Below, piece after piece: positions 36,676 to 45,957 of a stretch of 64,000 nt of DNA (position 1 is its first letter; every line of letters begins with the position of its first letter). Below the pieces are notes generated by a model. It ran no database searches and had not been told where the DNA came from. It saw only the letters and a program-made list of their open reading frames with translations. Made by a program: the position numbers and the translations under genes. The stretch is from Gemmatimonas phototrophica (GTDB taxonomy: Bacteria > Gemmatimonadota > Gemmatimonadetes > Gemmatimonadales > Gemmatimonadaceae): contig CAMBNV010000002.1 of assembly GCA_945869195.1 (NCBI GenBank), positions 62,001 to 126,000 of the forward strand, written 5' to 3'.

Positions 36676-37878
36676 CTAGAGAACACCTAGAGCCAACAGC
36701 GCCTCAGCGGCAACGTCGGCAAGAGAGCGTCCCTGCTTTGCGGCGACCAGGCGTACGTCGTCAAACTCGGGTTTGGCGCGCCGCGTTCCGTCGGGAAGCG
36801 TCACGACTTTCACTCGCACCCGTTCGCCGCCCACCTCCACCTCGCGCGACTCGCGCGGTAGCGCGCGGCGGCTCAGCGGGTGGCGTCGCACGCCAATCGT
36901 CGTGCTCTCGATCAGTAGAAGGCGCTCCAGACTATTCGCCTGGTCCGGAGCGCTCAGGACCTCGAGCCGGGTCCCTGGACGGCCCTTCTTCATGACCGTT
37001 GCAAGCAGCGTCACGTCGAGAGCACCGGAGCGTCGGAGCGCCTCGGCAAGGGCGGCAATCTGCTCCCCGGTAGCGTCGTCGATATCGGCGGTGAGCATCA
37101 CGAGCGACTCGACGCCTGCGGTTGCCGTCACCCCACCGCGCGCCGCGTCCACGGCCGCTTCGGTCGCATCGGCCAGAACCAACCGAAGCGCATTCGCTCG
37201 GTCGGCGAAGTCCTTTGTTCCCGCGCCAAATCCGCTCCCCCGCGGGACGTATTCCGCTGGAGGGGCGCCGGCGCTGAGTACGCGTACCAGCGCGGCACCT
37301 GTCGGGGTGACCAGTTCGCCCGCCCCGTCTGGCCCCGGGCGGACCGACAGCCCCTCTAGGAGACGTAGCGTCGCCGCGGTGGGCACCGCCATCCGCCCGT
37401 GCTGCGTGTCGACGTACCCGTCGCCCAAGGAGAGCGTGCCGCAGAACACCTCCGTCACGCCGAGCCGCTCGAGTCCCCAGATGCATCCGACGATATCGAG
37501 GATCGCGTCCACGCTCCCGACTTCATGGAGGTGCACTCGCTCGACGGTCGTCCCGTGAATCGCGGCCTCGCACTCGGTAATGAGCGTGAACGCCTGCATC
37601 GCCTTTGCCTTCACGGCGTCTGGCGCGGGCGTTGCCTCAACGATTGCCCTGATCTGCTTGAGATGACGACCGTGCGGCTGCGGCGGAATCGTGAAGTCGA
37701 CCTTGCGACAGGCGATCTGCCCACGCAAGACACTCGTCACGCGCGTGGTCACACCCGCAATCCCGAGAGTCTCCGGGAGCGTCGTGATGAACGACTCCTC
37801 GAGACCCGCGTCAAGCAGTGCGCCAAGGAACATATCCCCGGAAATGCCGGAGAACGGGTCAATAATCGCGATGCGCAT
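36676..37878 (-). CDS. larC: Nickel pincer cofactor biosynthesis protein LarC-like (DUF111)
   Basis: Homologue of LarC, which inserts nickel into the pyridinium-3,5-biscarboxylic acid pincer cofactor of lactate racemase and relatives in a CTP-dependent step. The 400-residue protein begins IAIIDPFSGISGDMFLGALLDAG and has HLHEVGSVDAILDIVGC, a His-containing motif of the LarC N-part, and the C-terminal VNLETLxD-like region TADIDDATGEQIAALAEALR. In Lactobacillus the protein is made by a ribosomal frameshift (LarC1/LarC2); here it is one continuous frame. LarB and LarE genes are not in the window. The frame is open upstream to 37941 without family match. Confidence 0.85.
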   Translation of the reverse strand: MRIAIIDPFSGISGDMFLGALLDAGLEESFITTLPETLGIAGVTTRVTSVLRGQIACRKVDFTIPPQPHGRHLKQIRAIVEATPAPDAVKAKAMQAFTLITECEAAIHGTTVERVHLHEVGSVDAILDIVGCIWGLERLGVTEVFCGTLSLGDGYVDTQHGRMAVPTAATLRLLEGLSVRPGPDGAGELVTPTGAALVRVLSAGAPPAEYVPRGSGFGAGTKDFADRANALRLVLADATEAAVDAARGGVTATAGVESLVMLTADIDDATGEQIAALAEALRRSGALDVTLLATVMKKGRPGTRLEVLSAPDQANSLERLLLIESTTIGVRRHPLSRRALPRESREVEVGGERVRVKVVTLPDGTRRAKPEFDDVRLVAAKQGRSLADVAAEALLALGVL

Positions 37879-37910
37879 AGTTAGAAGATAGAACCCAAAC
37901 GGTCGGAAGG

Positions 37911-37935
37911 AGAGGTCGACTCTCCCTCGACCTCT
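37911..37935 (-). terminator. Hairpin after thrC
   Basis: Nine-bp arms AGAGGTCGA and TCGACCTCT flank a 7-base loop, starting 7 bp downstream of the thrC stop on the - strand and before larC. No T-run follows, so termination is only suggested. Confidence 0.4.
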
Positions 37936-37941
37936 GACCAC

Positions 37942-39084
37942 CTACCACCGGTACGACGCCCCCGACCCGGTATTAAACACGACCACCTCGCAGTCGGCAT
38001 TCAGCCGTCCCGATGCCACCAACTGTCGCGTCGCCTCGAGCGCCGCTCCACCCTCGGGAGCCGCGTCGATACCACTCTGGGAGGCAAGAAGAAATGTGCC
38101 CGAGCGAATGCGCTCTTCGCTTACCGCCTCCGCATCGCCAGCGCTCTCGCGCAGCGTCCGCAGCGTGAGGCGATCGCCGAGCGGACCCGGAACCCGCAAC
38201 CCGCTGGCGTGTGTGGTCGGATTTTCCCAAGGGGTCGCCTTCTCCGTACCCTCGCGGAAGGCGCGCACGAGGGGGGCACAGCCATCTGCCTGTGCGATGA
38301 TCATTCGTGGTTTCGCCGTGCCAGCCGGGAGCCATCCCCACTCAAGCATCTCGGACATTGCCTTCCAGATACCGATGGTGCCCTCCCCGCCGCCGGTCGG
38401 ATACACAATCGCATCGGGGAGGCGCCACCCAAGCTGCTCCGCGACCTCGTAGCCCATCGTCTTCATGCCCTCCACTCGGTACGGCTCGCGAACCGTGGCA
38501 ACGTTGAAGAATCCGCTCTCTTTCGCGAACGCCACCGTCGCCTTCCCCGCATCGCCAATGTGCCCGGCAACCAGCTCCAGCTGTGCACCTAGTGCGCGAA
38601 TGGAACCAAGGATCGGCGGTGGCGTGGTCTCCGGCGCGAAGATGCGACACGGCATCTGCGCGGCTGCCGCGTACGCGGCGAGTGCGATCCCCGCATTCCC
38701 GGCCGTGGGCACGCACACACCCGGCAGTCTAAGCGCCTTCGCGCGCGTCACCGCCATCATGAGTCCACGCGCCTTAAAGCTCGCCGTGGGATTGATGCCC
38801 TCGTCCTTCACCCACAGCCGGCGGACACCCACCTCGCGTGCGAGATCCGGCAGTTCAAGCATCGGCGTCATCCCTTCGCCGAGCGTGACGGCCGCTTCGC
38901 CTGGAGCGAGCGGGAGCGCGGCGGCGTAGCGCCAGAGGCTGGCGGCTCCGGTGATCGCGCTCCGCGGAACGGGCGTGGCGTACCGGACCATCAACGGCTG
39001 CCCGCAGTCCGGGCAGAGCGACGCGAGCTTTGACCCGTCAGCCTGGGTGTAGGAACAGACTGAGCAATGAAGCGACCAACTCAT
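37942..39084 (-). CDS. thrC: Threonine synthase
   Basis: PLP enzyme converting O-phosphohomoserine to threonine. The 380-residue protein has an N-terminal zinc-ribbon-like set of cysteines (Cys7, Cys10, Cys24, Cys27), the PLP lysine at 104 in NPTASFKARG, the phosphate loop VYPTGGGEGTIG and a C-terminal VVVFNTGSGASYRW. Both the length and the zinc ribbon match the thrC group with archaeal-type N-termini. A close relative that degrades diaminopropionate or cysteate synthase shares the fold, but the motif order fits threonine synthase. Upstream neighbour is uvrC with a 27-bp gap. Confidence 0.87.
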   Translation of the reverse strand: MSWSLHCSVCSYTQADGSKLASLCPDCGQPLMVRYATPVPRSAITGAASLWRYAAALPLAPGEAAVTLGEGMTPMLELPDLAREVGVRRLWVKDEGINPTASFKARGLMMAVTRAKALRLPGVCVPTAGNAGIALAAYAAAAQMPCRIFAPETTPPPILGSIRALGAQLELVAGHIGDAGKATVAFAKESGFFNVATVREPYRVEGMKTMGYEVAEQLGWRLPDAIVYPTGGGEGTIGIWKAMSEMLEWGWLPAGTAKPRMIIAQADGCAPLVRAFREGTEKATPWENPTTHASGLRVPGPLGDRLTLRTLRESAGDAEAVSEERIRSGTFLLASQSGIDAAPEGGAALEATRQLVASGRLNADCEVVVFNTGSGASYRW

Positions 39085-39111
39085 GATGTGGGAACGCTGA
39101 AAGGTGAATGA

Positions 39112-40965
39112 CTACGAAGTGGCGTTGGACTTCACATCTGCCGACATCACGCCTAACGCCTGCAATACTGCTCGCGCGCTCGTTTCGCTGAACCCGTCGA
39201 GCGCAGCGATCTGCGGCACGGTGGCGTCGCGCACACCCTGCAGCGATCCAAAGTTCGCGAGTAACAACGTACGCCTTTTCGGACCAACCCCCGGAATGCG
39301 CAAGAGTTCGCTTGTGATGGTGCGCATGGTGCGCCGCTTGCGGTTGTAGCCCACCGCGGTGCGGTGCGCCTCGTCACGCGCCTGCTGTAGGAGGCGTAGC
39401 GCCGGAGAGCGACGCGAAAGCCGCAACGGCTGAGCGCGCCCCCGCACGAAAATCTCTTCCTCGCGCTTCGCGAGACTCACCAACGGCAGTGCCCCAAGAC
39501 CGAGCGCCTGCAGCGCTTCGTCGGCCGCACTGAGCTGGCCCTTCCCGCCATCAACCACGACGAGGTCGGGGAGCTGCTTCTTTTCATCCAGGCGCCTCCG
39601 GAAGTAACGGCCCACGACCTCGCGCATGGACTGAAAGTCGTCTGGCCCGGCCGCCTCTTCCACCGATTTCACGCGCATGGTCCTATACTCAGCGCGCCGC
39701 GGTCGTCCGTTCTCGAACCAGACAATGCTCCCCACCGAGTCCTTGCCCTGCGCGGTCGAGTTGTCAAAGCAGACCAGCGAACGAGGCAGTTTCTCCAAGC
39801 CGAGTTGCTGACCGAGTTCGTACACGGGGTCGGCCGCGCGCTCGTCGGTCTCCTGCTCTGCCAGCTTGAACTCCTCAAGCAGATGCCGTGCGTTCTGCTC
39901 AGCGAGATCGAGGAGATCGCGCTTCGGGCCGCGCTGCGGAAAGAGTATCTTCGCCTCGCCCGACAGCGCCTGCTCGAAAAGCTCGCGATCCTCGAAGTCG
40001 AATGGGATCAGCAGCTCGCGCGCTCGGGCATTGGTGTTGAGGTAGCTACCCACGAGATAGACCAACAAGACTTTGCCATCCGACTCGCCCTCGACCCCTT
40101 CGAGGAAACGGTGTTCGCGGGCCACGAGCTTGCCGCCGCGGATGCGCAGCAACGTGGCGGCGGCATCGTCACCGTCGCGCGCATAGCCAACGACATCACG
40201 GTCACCTCCTTCCACCTCCATGACGACGGTCGGCTCCTCGAGCCGCTGGAGTCGCAGCACTGCATCACGCAGCTCGGCCGCTCGCTCGAAATCGAGTGCC
40301 TCGGCCGCCTGTTCCATGCGCTCCGTCACGCGCCGCACGACATTGTCCGTGCGGCCATCGAGGAACGCGACCACTTCGCCCACCATTGCATTGTAATCCG
40401 ACAAAGACTGGAGTCCCACACAGGGCGCCTTGCAGCGGCCGATGTGATAGTCCAGGCAGGCTCGCTCCGGCATCTCGGTCGGCATATTGTACTTGCACGA
40501 GCGCACCGTGAAGATCCGCTTCATGACATCGAGCGCACGACGCATCGCGGTCACGTCGGTGTACGGGCCGAAGTATCGCGCGCTGTCGCTCTGGACTCGC
40601 CGTGTGACGAAGACGCGCGGATACGGCTCCTGCGTCGTCACCTTGATATACGGATACGTCTTGTCGTCGCGCAGCATCACGTTGTACTTCGGACGGTGCT
40701 CCTTGATCAGATTCTGCTCAAGAAGCAGGGCGCTCGCTTCGTCGGGTACGACGATCGTGTCGACATCGACAATCTGCTCGACGAGCCGGCGCGTCTTCGG
40801 ATACTCAACGTGGTCCGACCCGAAGTAGCTGCGCACCCGCGGCCGAAGGCGCTTCGCCTTGCCGATGTACAGAATCACACCGTCGGCATCTTTCCAGAGA
40901 TAGACGCCGGGCGTCTCCGGCAGGTGTGTGATCTTTTGAGCGAGGGCCCTAGGCGCGTCGCGCAT
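39112..40965 (-). CDS. uvrC: UvrABC excinuclease subunit UvrC
   Basis: Dual-incision nuclease of nucleotide excision repair. The 617-residue protein has the GIY-YIG domain (about 12-90: PGVYLWKDADGVILYIGKAK), a four-Cys-type region CLDYHIGRCKAPC, the UVR motif near 205-240 (ERMEQAAEALDFERAAELRDAV), an RNase H-like nuclease domain (SLVCFDNSTAQG, LVVVDGGKGQLSAADEAL) and the C-terminal double helix-hairpin-helix (IPGVGPKRRTLLLANFGS). Start lies 17 bp within murJ. Length is typical. Confidence 0.97.
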   Translation of the reverse strand: MRDAPRALAQKITHLPETPGVYLWKDADGVILYIGKAKRLRPRVRSYFGSDHVEYPKTRRLVEQIVDVDTIVVPDEASALLLEQNLIKEHRPKYNVMLRDDKTYPYIKVTTQEPYPRVFVTRRVQSDSARYFGPYTDVTAMRRALDVMKRIFTVRSCKYNMPTEMPERACLDYHIGRCKAPCVGLQSLSDYNAMVGEVVAFLDGRTDNVVRRVTERMEQAAEALDFERAAELRDAVLRLQRLEEPTVVMEVEGGDRDVVGYARDGDDAAATLLRIRGGKLVAREHRFLEGVEGESDGKVLLVYLVGSYLNTNARARELLIPFDFEDRELFEQALSGEAKILFPQRGPKRDLLDLAEQNARHLLEEFKLAEQETDERAADPVYELGQQLGLEKLPRSLVCFDNSTAQGKDSVGSIVWFENGRPRRAEYRTMRVKSVEEAAGPDDFQSMREVVGRYFRRRLDEKKQLPDLVVVDGGKGQLSAADEALQALGLGALPLVSLAKREEEIFVRGRAQPLRLSRRSPALRLLQQARDEAHRTAVGYNRKRRTMRTITSELLRIPGVGPKRRTLLLANFGSLQGVRDATVPQIAALDGFSETSARAVLQALGVMSADVKSNATS

Positions 40966-42481
40966 CGTCCACTCGGAGGAGTCGCGTGAGAGCCAGATAT
41001 AGCGCGCCGAACACCGGCACAGAGACGACCGCTACGATAATCGCCGACTGCCCTCGCATCGCCTGTGCCAAGCCCAACCCCGCGAGTCCTGCTAAGATCG
41101 CACATCCCCAGAGTCGAATCAGCCGCGCGATCGGTACGCCGGTGGGTCCAATCCGGCGCGAAATCGCGCGACGCAACAACTGGTACTCCACGCAGGCGGC
41201 AAACGCCGAGGCTCCCGTCAGCAGCGCAATGCCCCACCGCGGGTCAATCCCAAGCAACCCGGGCACTGCAAGGGCAAGCGGCCAGCCGAGCGCCGCGCCG
41301 AGGGACACCCGCACAATCGCGAATGTGAACGGCGTGCGTGCGTCAGCCAGCGCGTAGCTGGTCGACGCGTACAGACGGCCCATGGTGGCGGCGAGCAGCC
41401 CGATCGCTGAGCCTGCGAGCGCGGCCCATACCCATCGCGCGCTCTCGGCGGAGAAGGCGCCGCCCTGGTAGAGGCCCCCGGCGATCACGCCCCCGAGCAT
41501 CAAAAACGCGATGACCGATGGAATGACGAAATACGCGATCTTCGCGAGGCCGCGATCGAGGCGCGCACGCAGCGCCTGAGCCACCTCCTCTTCGCTCCCG
41601 GGCTCGCCTGCCATCGCCGGAAGCTCAGCGGCCGAGATCGACATGCCGAACAGTGAGATCGGCAACATCGACAGCGCCTGGGAATAGCCGAGGGTCGCCA
41701 CGGACCCTGCACTCACCAAGGAGGCAATCGCGGTATCCACGAAGGCGCTGATCTGCCCGACGCCACGACCGACCAGGACGGTACCGAATCGCGAGGCGAC
41801 ACCGCGAACGATCGGCGACGCAGCGGGACGAAACACCAATCCTCGATCGAGACGCCGCACCGTCGGCAACTGGACGATAAACTGTATCAGACTACCCGCC
41901 ACGCTGCCCCACGCCGCGATCAGTACAATCTGCTCCGGCGAGTGGCCCGATCCGGCCACCAGCAACGCGATGATCATCGTCGCATTGAAGAGCACCGGTG
42001 AGACATACGATAGGAAGAACCGTCGATGCGAGTTCAGGACGCCGAGGCACCAGGCGCTGAGCACGAGCAGCCCCATCCCGGGAAAGACGAGCCGGACAAG
42101 CCGAATTGTGAGAGCGCGTTTCTCTCCCTCGAATCCGGGCGCGATCAGATCCACAAGGAGAGGAGAACTGAGCATGCCGACCAGGACGATCACGGCGGAG
42201 GTGAGTGCGAGCAGCGAGAAGACCGTACCGGCCAGGCGCCCGGCCTCTTCACGCTTGCCGTCGGCCACCAGTTTGGAGTACGCTGGGATGAACGACGCCG
42301 ACAGCACACCTTCGCCGAATAGGTTCTGAAGCAGATTCGGAATGCGGAACGCCGACGCCAGCGCGTCAGCGGCGTCGCCATCGCCGAGGAACCAGGCGAT
42401 GACCTTCTGTCGAACAAGGCCGGAGATTCGGCTTAGCAGAATTCCAGCCGCGACGAGCCGGGCCCCACCCCAGGTGCTCAC
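40949..42481 (-). CDS. murJ: Lipid II flippase MurJ
   Basis: MOP-superfamily flippase that moves lipid II across the inner membrane for peptidoglycan. The 510-residue protein has about 14 hydrophobic segments; the first block SRISGLVRQKVIAWFLGDGDAADALASAFRIPN and NLFGEGVLSASFIPAYSK are diagnostic of MurJ. The GTG start overlaps the bshC stop. The C-terminus overlaps uvrC by 17 bp. Confidence 0.94.
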   Translation of the reverse strand: MSTWGGARLVAAGILLSRISGLVRQKVIAWFLGDGDAADALASAFRIPNLLQNLFGEGVLSASFIPAYSKLVADGKREEAGRLAGTVFSLLALTSAVIVLVGMLSSPLLVDLIAPGFEGEKRALTIRLVRLVFPGMGLLVLSAWCLGVLNSHRRFFLSYVSPVLFNATMIIALLVAGSGHSPEQIVLIAAWGSVAGSLIQFIVQLPTVRRLDRGLVFRPAASPIVRGVASRFGTVLVGRGVGQISAFVDTAIASLVSAGSVATLGYSQALSMLPISLFGMSISAAELPAMAGEPGSEEEVAQALRARLDRGLAKIAYFVIPSVIAFLMLGGVIAGGLYQGGAFSAESARWVWAALAGSAIGLLAATMGRLYASTSYALADARTPFTFAIVRVSLGAALGWPLALAVPGLLGIDPRWGIALLTGASAFAACVEYQLLRRAISRRIGPTGVPIARLIRLWGCAILAGLAGLGLAQAMRGQSAIIVAVVSVPVFGALYLALTRLLRVDDARRA

Positions 42482-44025
42482 GCGCCGACCAGCATCCCCG
42501 CGTGCATCGCGGCTCCCGCCTTCAGCTGCGCCAGCAGAAGGTCGCCGTGGCGCGCAAACATCGGCACTGGATTCAGGCGACGTTCTTGACGCTGTCCTTC
42601 CGGAAGCAGCGCGGCGCGTACCGCGGCGAGATCGTCGACCGCATCCGTTTCCCGAGCGCGTGCCGCAGCGCGAAGGCGACGCTCCAATCGGTCCACGCGA
42701 TGCAGCAGTTGGTGGCGAGCGCCCTCGATCACGCGCTCGGGTACGAGGTGGTGGAGGGCCGCCGACACATCCCGAAGGGAATCGAGACGGCGCGCGAGAT
42801 TCTCCCGCAGCGCCTCCAGATCGGTACGGATCTCGGCCGGCACCGCGCGGTCACCGAGGCGACGCTCCGCGTCGTGCGGCGCACGGATGTCGTCGAGCAC
42901 CATGCCGAGTCGTCCGAGTCGCCGATCGATATTCGGCTCCACGACGGTCGCACCCCACCGAGGCACAGCGAGCGGCGCTGGCACTCCCAACGCCTCCGCG
43001 ACCGCGCCGACCTGGGCGAAATAGGCGATCTCCCCGGGTCCGCCCACATAGGCGATGGTGGGGAGAATCCCCCTTTCAACAATTGGGCGCAGGAGCACGT
43101 TCGCCGAGAGCACCGAATCGGCACTTTCGGCCACCGCGAGTGCCTGCGACATCGGAATCCGCTCCTTCACCCCCGCGAGCCCGCGAAACACCAGCGAGAG
43201 CTTCGGGACCCGCGCCACCTGTGCGCGGAAGCCCGCGCGCTCAATCGCCACCCCGCGCAGTCCGATTGCCTCGTCGACCGCCGCAGCGCGACGGAGTGCA
43301 TGGATGAGCGTCGGACGGGCCGCAGCGCGCGTCGCCGGATGCCAGGCATCGAGCACCGCGATGCCATGTGGTTCCAGAATACTGCGCATGAATCGTACGT
43401 ACGCCGATCCAACGGTCGCGTCGGGAGCGTACGCGGCGCGCAACGCATCGAAGATGCCGGCGTGCGGCGCCGATCCGGCTGCAGCCAGCAACTGTTCGAG
43501 TTGCGCCGCTGTGTTCCCCAGCGGCATCTCGGCCATCACGAGTCCATCCGGCCCCTGTCTCGCGATCGACAACCGACGAACCGTTCCTTTCTCTGCGACG
43601 GCGGTCCACGATGCCTCAGCGAAGTCGGCGTCATCTGTTGCCGCCCAGAAGACCGGCGCAGTCGGGATACCGGTATCGCGCTCGATCCGGTCGGCGAGGG
43701 CGAGCGCAGAAAACGCCTTCAGTACGGTGTAGAACGGACCGCCGAACAATCCCGGTTGCTGACCGGTGGTCACGACGATCCCGTTCTCCGTGGCAACTCG
43801 CTCGAGGCGGTCGGCCGCTGTCCCAGACGCGGCGAAGGCCGGTCGCAGCGCGGCCAACCATCGACGCGACGAGAACTCCGCACGCACCGCTTCGGCGTGC
43901 GCCGTCCACGCGGCGACACCGCTCGGCCGCGCGCGGCACCATTCGGCCGGCACCAGTCCGTCCTGCACGGCGCGTGAGAGCGAACCGCCTCCGAGCGACT
44001 CCGTGACAATCCGAGGCGCGCTCAT
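42478..44025 (-). CDS. bshC: BshC-like putative cysteine ligase (bacillithiol biosynthesis family)
   Basis: In Bacillus, BshC adds cysteine to GlcN-malate in the last step of bacillithiol synthesis. The 515-residue protein has TTGQQPGLFGGPFYTVLKAF, PVFWAATDDADFAEASW and the motif YVGGPGEIAYFAQ, with a C-terminal coiled-coil region (about 385-470: LEALRENLARRLDSLRDV, RVDRLERRLRAAARARE). Length is a little below the 540 of Firmicutes proteins. The ATG at 44025 is chosen because the frame further upstream overlaps rlmH. BshA and BshB are not in the window. Confidence 0.85.
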   Translation of the reverse strand: MSAPRIVTESLGGGSLSRAVQDGLVPAEWCRARPSGVAAWTAHAEAVRAEFSSRRWLAALRPAFAASGTAADRLERVATENGIVVTTGQQPGLFGGPFYTVLKAFSALALADRIERDTGIPTAPVFWAATDDADFAEASWTAVAEKGTVRRLSIARQGPDGLVMAEMPLGNTAAQLEQLLAAAGSAPHAGIFDALRAAYAPDATVGSAYVRFMRSILEPHGIAVLDAWHPATRAAARPTLIHALRRAAAVDEAIGLRGVAIERAGFRAQVARVPKLSLVFRGLAGVKERIPMSQALAVAESADSVLSANVLLRPIVERGILPTIAYVGGPGEIAYFAQVGAVAEALGVPAPLAVPRWGATVVEPNIDRRLGRLGMVLDDIRAPHDAERRLGDRAVPAEIRTDLEALRENLARRLDSLRDVSAALHHLVPERVIEGARHQLLHRVDRLERRLRAAARARETDAVDDLAAVRAALLPEGQRQERRLNPVPMFARHGDLLLAQLKAGAAMHAGMLVGA

Positions 44026-44104
44026 CTGAACCCCGCCGGCAGCCGGGACAACGCGGCATGGCCGTGGATCGGTTCGGGGGGCAGGCGCTTCGGTGTGCGT
44101 CGAG

Positions 44105-44569
44105 TCATTTGTGATAGGGTTCGTTGCGGCCAATCGTGCCGGCGCGATAGAGCTGTTCGGCGAGCACAACACGTGCGAGTTCGTGCGGAAGCGTCCATGG
44201 GGCCAGCGCAATCCGTCGGTGCACTCTCTCCCGCAATACATCGCCGATCCCGTGCGCGCCGCCAATCACGAACGCAACGTCGAGCGCACGTTCGCGGTGC
44301 TCCTGCACCATCGCCGCGAATGCTTTGGAATTCATCGACTCGCCGCCCGAGTCGCACAGGACGAGCCGTGCCCCGGGTGGGATTCGTTCAAGCAATCGCT
44401 CCCCTTCCTTTCGCATCACGACAGCCGGGCTCGCGGCCCGACCCGACTCTTCCTTCACCTCAATGACTTCGAGCGGCCAGTAGCGCGCCGCCCGATTCTC
44501 GTACTCACGAATGGCCGCCGCGAGCACCGCGTCGCGCGGCTTGCCAACGACGGCCATCTGGACCTTCAC
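44105..44569 (-). CDS. rlmH: 23S rRNA (pseudouridine1915-N3)-methyltransferase RlmH
   Basis: SPOUT-fold methyltransferase acting on helix 69 of 23S rRNA in 70S ribosomes. The 154-residue protein has YWPLEVIEVKEE, LCDSGGESMNSKAFA, the knot motif FVIGGAHGIGDVLRERV and the C-terminal LPHELARVVLAEQLYRAGTIGRNEPYHK with the family His-Tyr ending. The GTG start at 44569 gives the usual length; an in-frame TTG at 44581 adds four residues. A gap of 79 bp separates it from bshC. Confidence 0.93.
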   Translation of the reverse strand: MKVQMAVVGKPRDAVLAAAIREYENRAARYWPLEVIEVKEESGRAASPAVVMRKEGERLLERIPPGARLVLCDSGGESMNSKAFAAMVQEHRERALDVAFVIGGAHGIGDVLRERVHRRIALAPWTLPHELARVVLAEQLYRAGTIGRNEPYHK

Positions 44570-44602
44570 CGCCGCCCCCAACCCAGCAGGGCGACGACCG
44601 GG

Positions 44603-45907
44603 CTACGCATAGATGCCGCGCAGACGATGGACCGTCGCGACGCGGCTAATCGCGACCATGTATGCCGCCGTGCGCATGTTCACCCTGTGTTGCGTGGACA
44701 GCTTGAGCACGTCGCGGAAGCTGTTGACCATGATGTCGCGCAGGCGATCATTGACCACCTGTTCGGTCCAGTAGTAGCCGCCGCGGTTCTGCACCCATTC
44801 GAAGTAGCTCACGGTGACGCCACCCGCGTTTGCCAAGATATCTGGAATCACGAAGATCCCCTTTTCGTCAAGGATCTCTTCGGCAACGGCGGTCGTTGGG
44901 CCGTTCGCTCCCTCACAGATAACCTTCGCCCTGATGTTTCTCGCGTTCTTCGTCGTGATGACGTTCTCAAGCGCCGCGGGTACGAGGACGTCGACGTCGA
45001 GCTCAAGCAGTTGCGCGTTCGTGACCGCCTCGCCGTGACCGTAACCGTCGAGCGTCTTGTGCTTCTTGACATACGCGATCGCGTCGTCGACATCGATGCC
45101 CTTCGGGTTGTACCATCCGCCCGTGCGGTCGCTCACGGCGACCACCGTGCACCCGGCCTGTTGTAGCAGTTGGGCACCGATCGATCCGACGTTGCCGAAG
45201 CCCTGGACAGCGACGGTCGCACCCGTGACGTTCATTTTCAGATACTCAAGTGCCTGCACCGTCGTGATCATGACGCCCCGGCCGGTCGCTTCGCGGCGGC
45301 CGAGCGAGCCACCCATCTCCACCGGTTTGCCCGTCGTCACCGCGTTGACGGTATGCCCAACGTGCATAGAGTAGGTGTCCATAAGCCACGCCATCACACG
45401 TTCGTTCGTGTTGACGTCAGGCGCAGGAACGTCTGAATCAGGTCCGAGCGTCTGGATAATCCCGGAGGTGTACCGGCGCGTGACGCGCTCGAGCTCACCG
45501 ACTGACATTTTGAGCGGGTCGCAGATGACCCCACCCTTCGCCCCGCCGAACGGGATGTTCACCACCGCGCACTTCCAGGTCATCCAGGCGGCGAGCGCCT
45601 TCACTTCGTCGAGCGTGACATTCATATCGAAGCGAATGCCCCCCTTCGCCGGACCGCGCGACGTGTTGTGTAGCACGCGGATGCCGGTGAAGACCTCGAC
45701 CTCGCCGTTATCCATCATCACGGGAATCGAGACGGTAATCTCCTTCTCGGCGCTGCGCAGCACCTTGTAGATGCCGGGCTCGAGGTCGAGTAGCTTGGCG
45801 GCGCGATCGAGGCGGGACATCATCGCTTCGAAAGGGTTTTCCTCGTTGAGGAAACGGTCCTTGTCGGGGCGAACGATCGTATCAGTGGGAAGGCGGAGGT
45901 CAGCCAT
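44603..45907 (-). CDS. gdhA: Glutamate dehydrogenase
   Basis: Interconverts glutamate and 2-oxoglutarate plus ammonia using NAD(P). The 434-residue protein matches the hexameric class I group: [32 protein letters not shown], the catalytic-Lys region [14 protein letters not shown], then the Rossmann motif [17 protein letters not shown] and [23 protein letters not shown]. Cofactor preference is not clear from the motif. Gap of 50 bp from lpxK and 33 bp to rlmH, so it may have its own promoter. Confidence 0.93.
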   Translation of the reverse strand: MADLRLPTDTIVRPDKDRFLNEENPFEAMMSRLDRAAKLLDLEPGIYKVLRSAEKEITVSIPVMMDNGEVEVFTGIRVLHNTSRGPAKGGIRFDMNVTLDEVKALAAWMTWKCAVVNIPFGGAKGGVICDPLKMSVGELERVTRRYTSGIIQTLGPDSDVPAPDVNTNERVMAWLMDTYSMHVGHTVNAVTTGKPVEMGGSLGRREATGRGVMITTVQALEYLKMNVTGATVAVQGFGNVGSIGAQLLQQAGCTVVAVSDRTGGWYNPKGIDVDDAIAYVKKHKTLDGYGHGEAVTNAQLLELDVDVLVPAALENVITTKNARNIRAKVICEGANGPTTAVAEEILDEKGIFVIPDILANAGGVTVSYFEWVQNRGGYYWTEQVVNDRLRDIMVNSFRDVLKLSTQHRVNMRTAAYMVAISRVATVHRLRGIYA

Positions 45908-45919
45908 GGGAATCGGAAA

Positions 45920-45945
45920 GATCGCCAGCGGATGGCTGGCGGATC
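45920..45945 (-). terminator. Hairpin between lpxK and gdhA
   Basis: Seven-bp arms CGCCAGC/GCTGGCG with a 5-base loop, extended by GATC on both sides with one bulged base. It lies 13 bp after the lpxK stop and would end the envelope operon or act as gdhA leader structure. No T-run. Confidence 0.4.
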
Positions 45946-45957
45946 AGGTTAGATGGG

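Noticed and set aside
42502-43977. Long open frame on the + strand opposite bshC
   Set aside because: It is a mirror of the high-GC coding strand of bshC with an Arg/His-rich composition and no recognisable domain.
44026-44265. 80-codon N-terminal extension of bshC
   Set aside because: It overlaps most of the 3' part of rlmH in another frame; the ATG at 44025 gives a normal BshC N-terminus.
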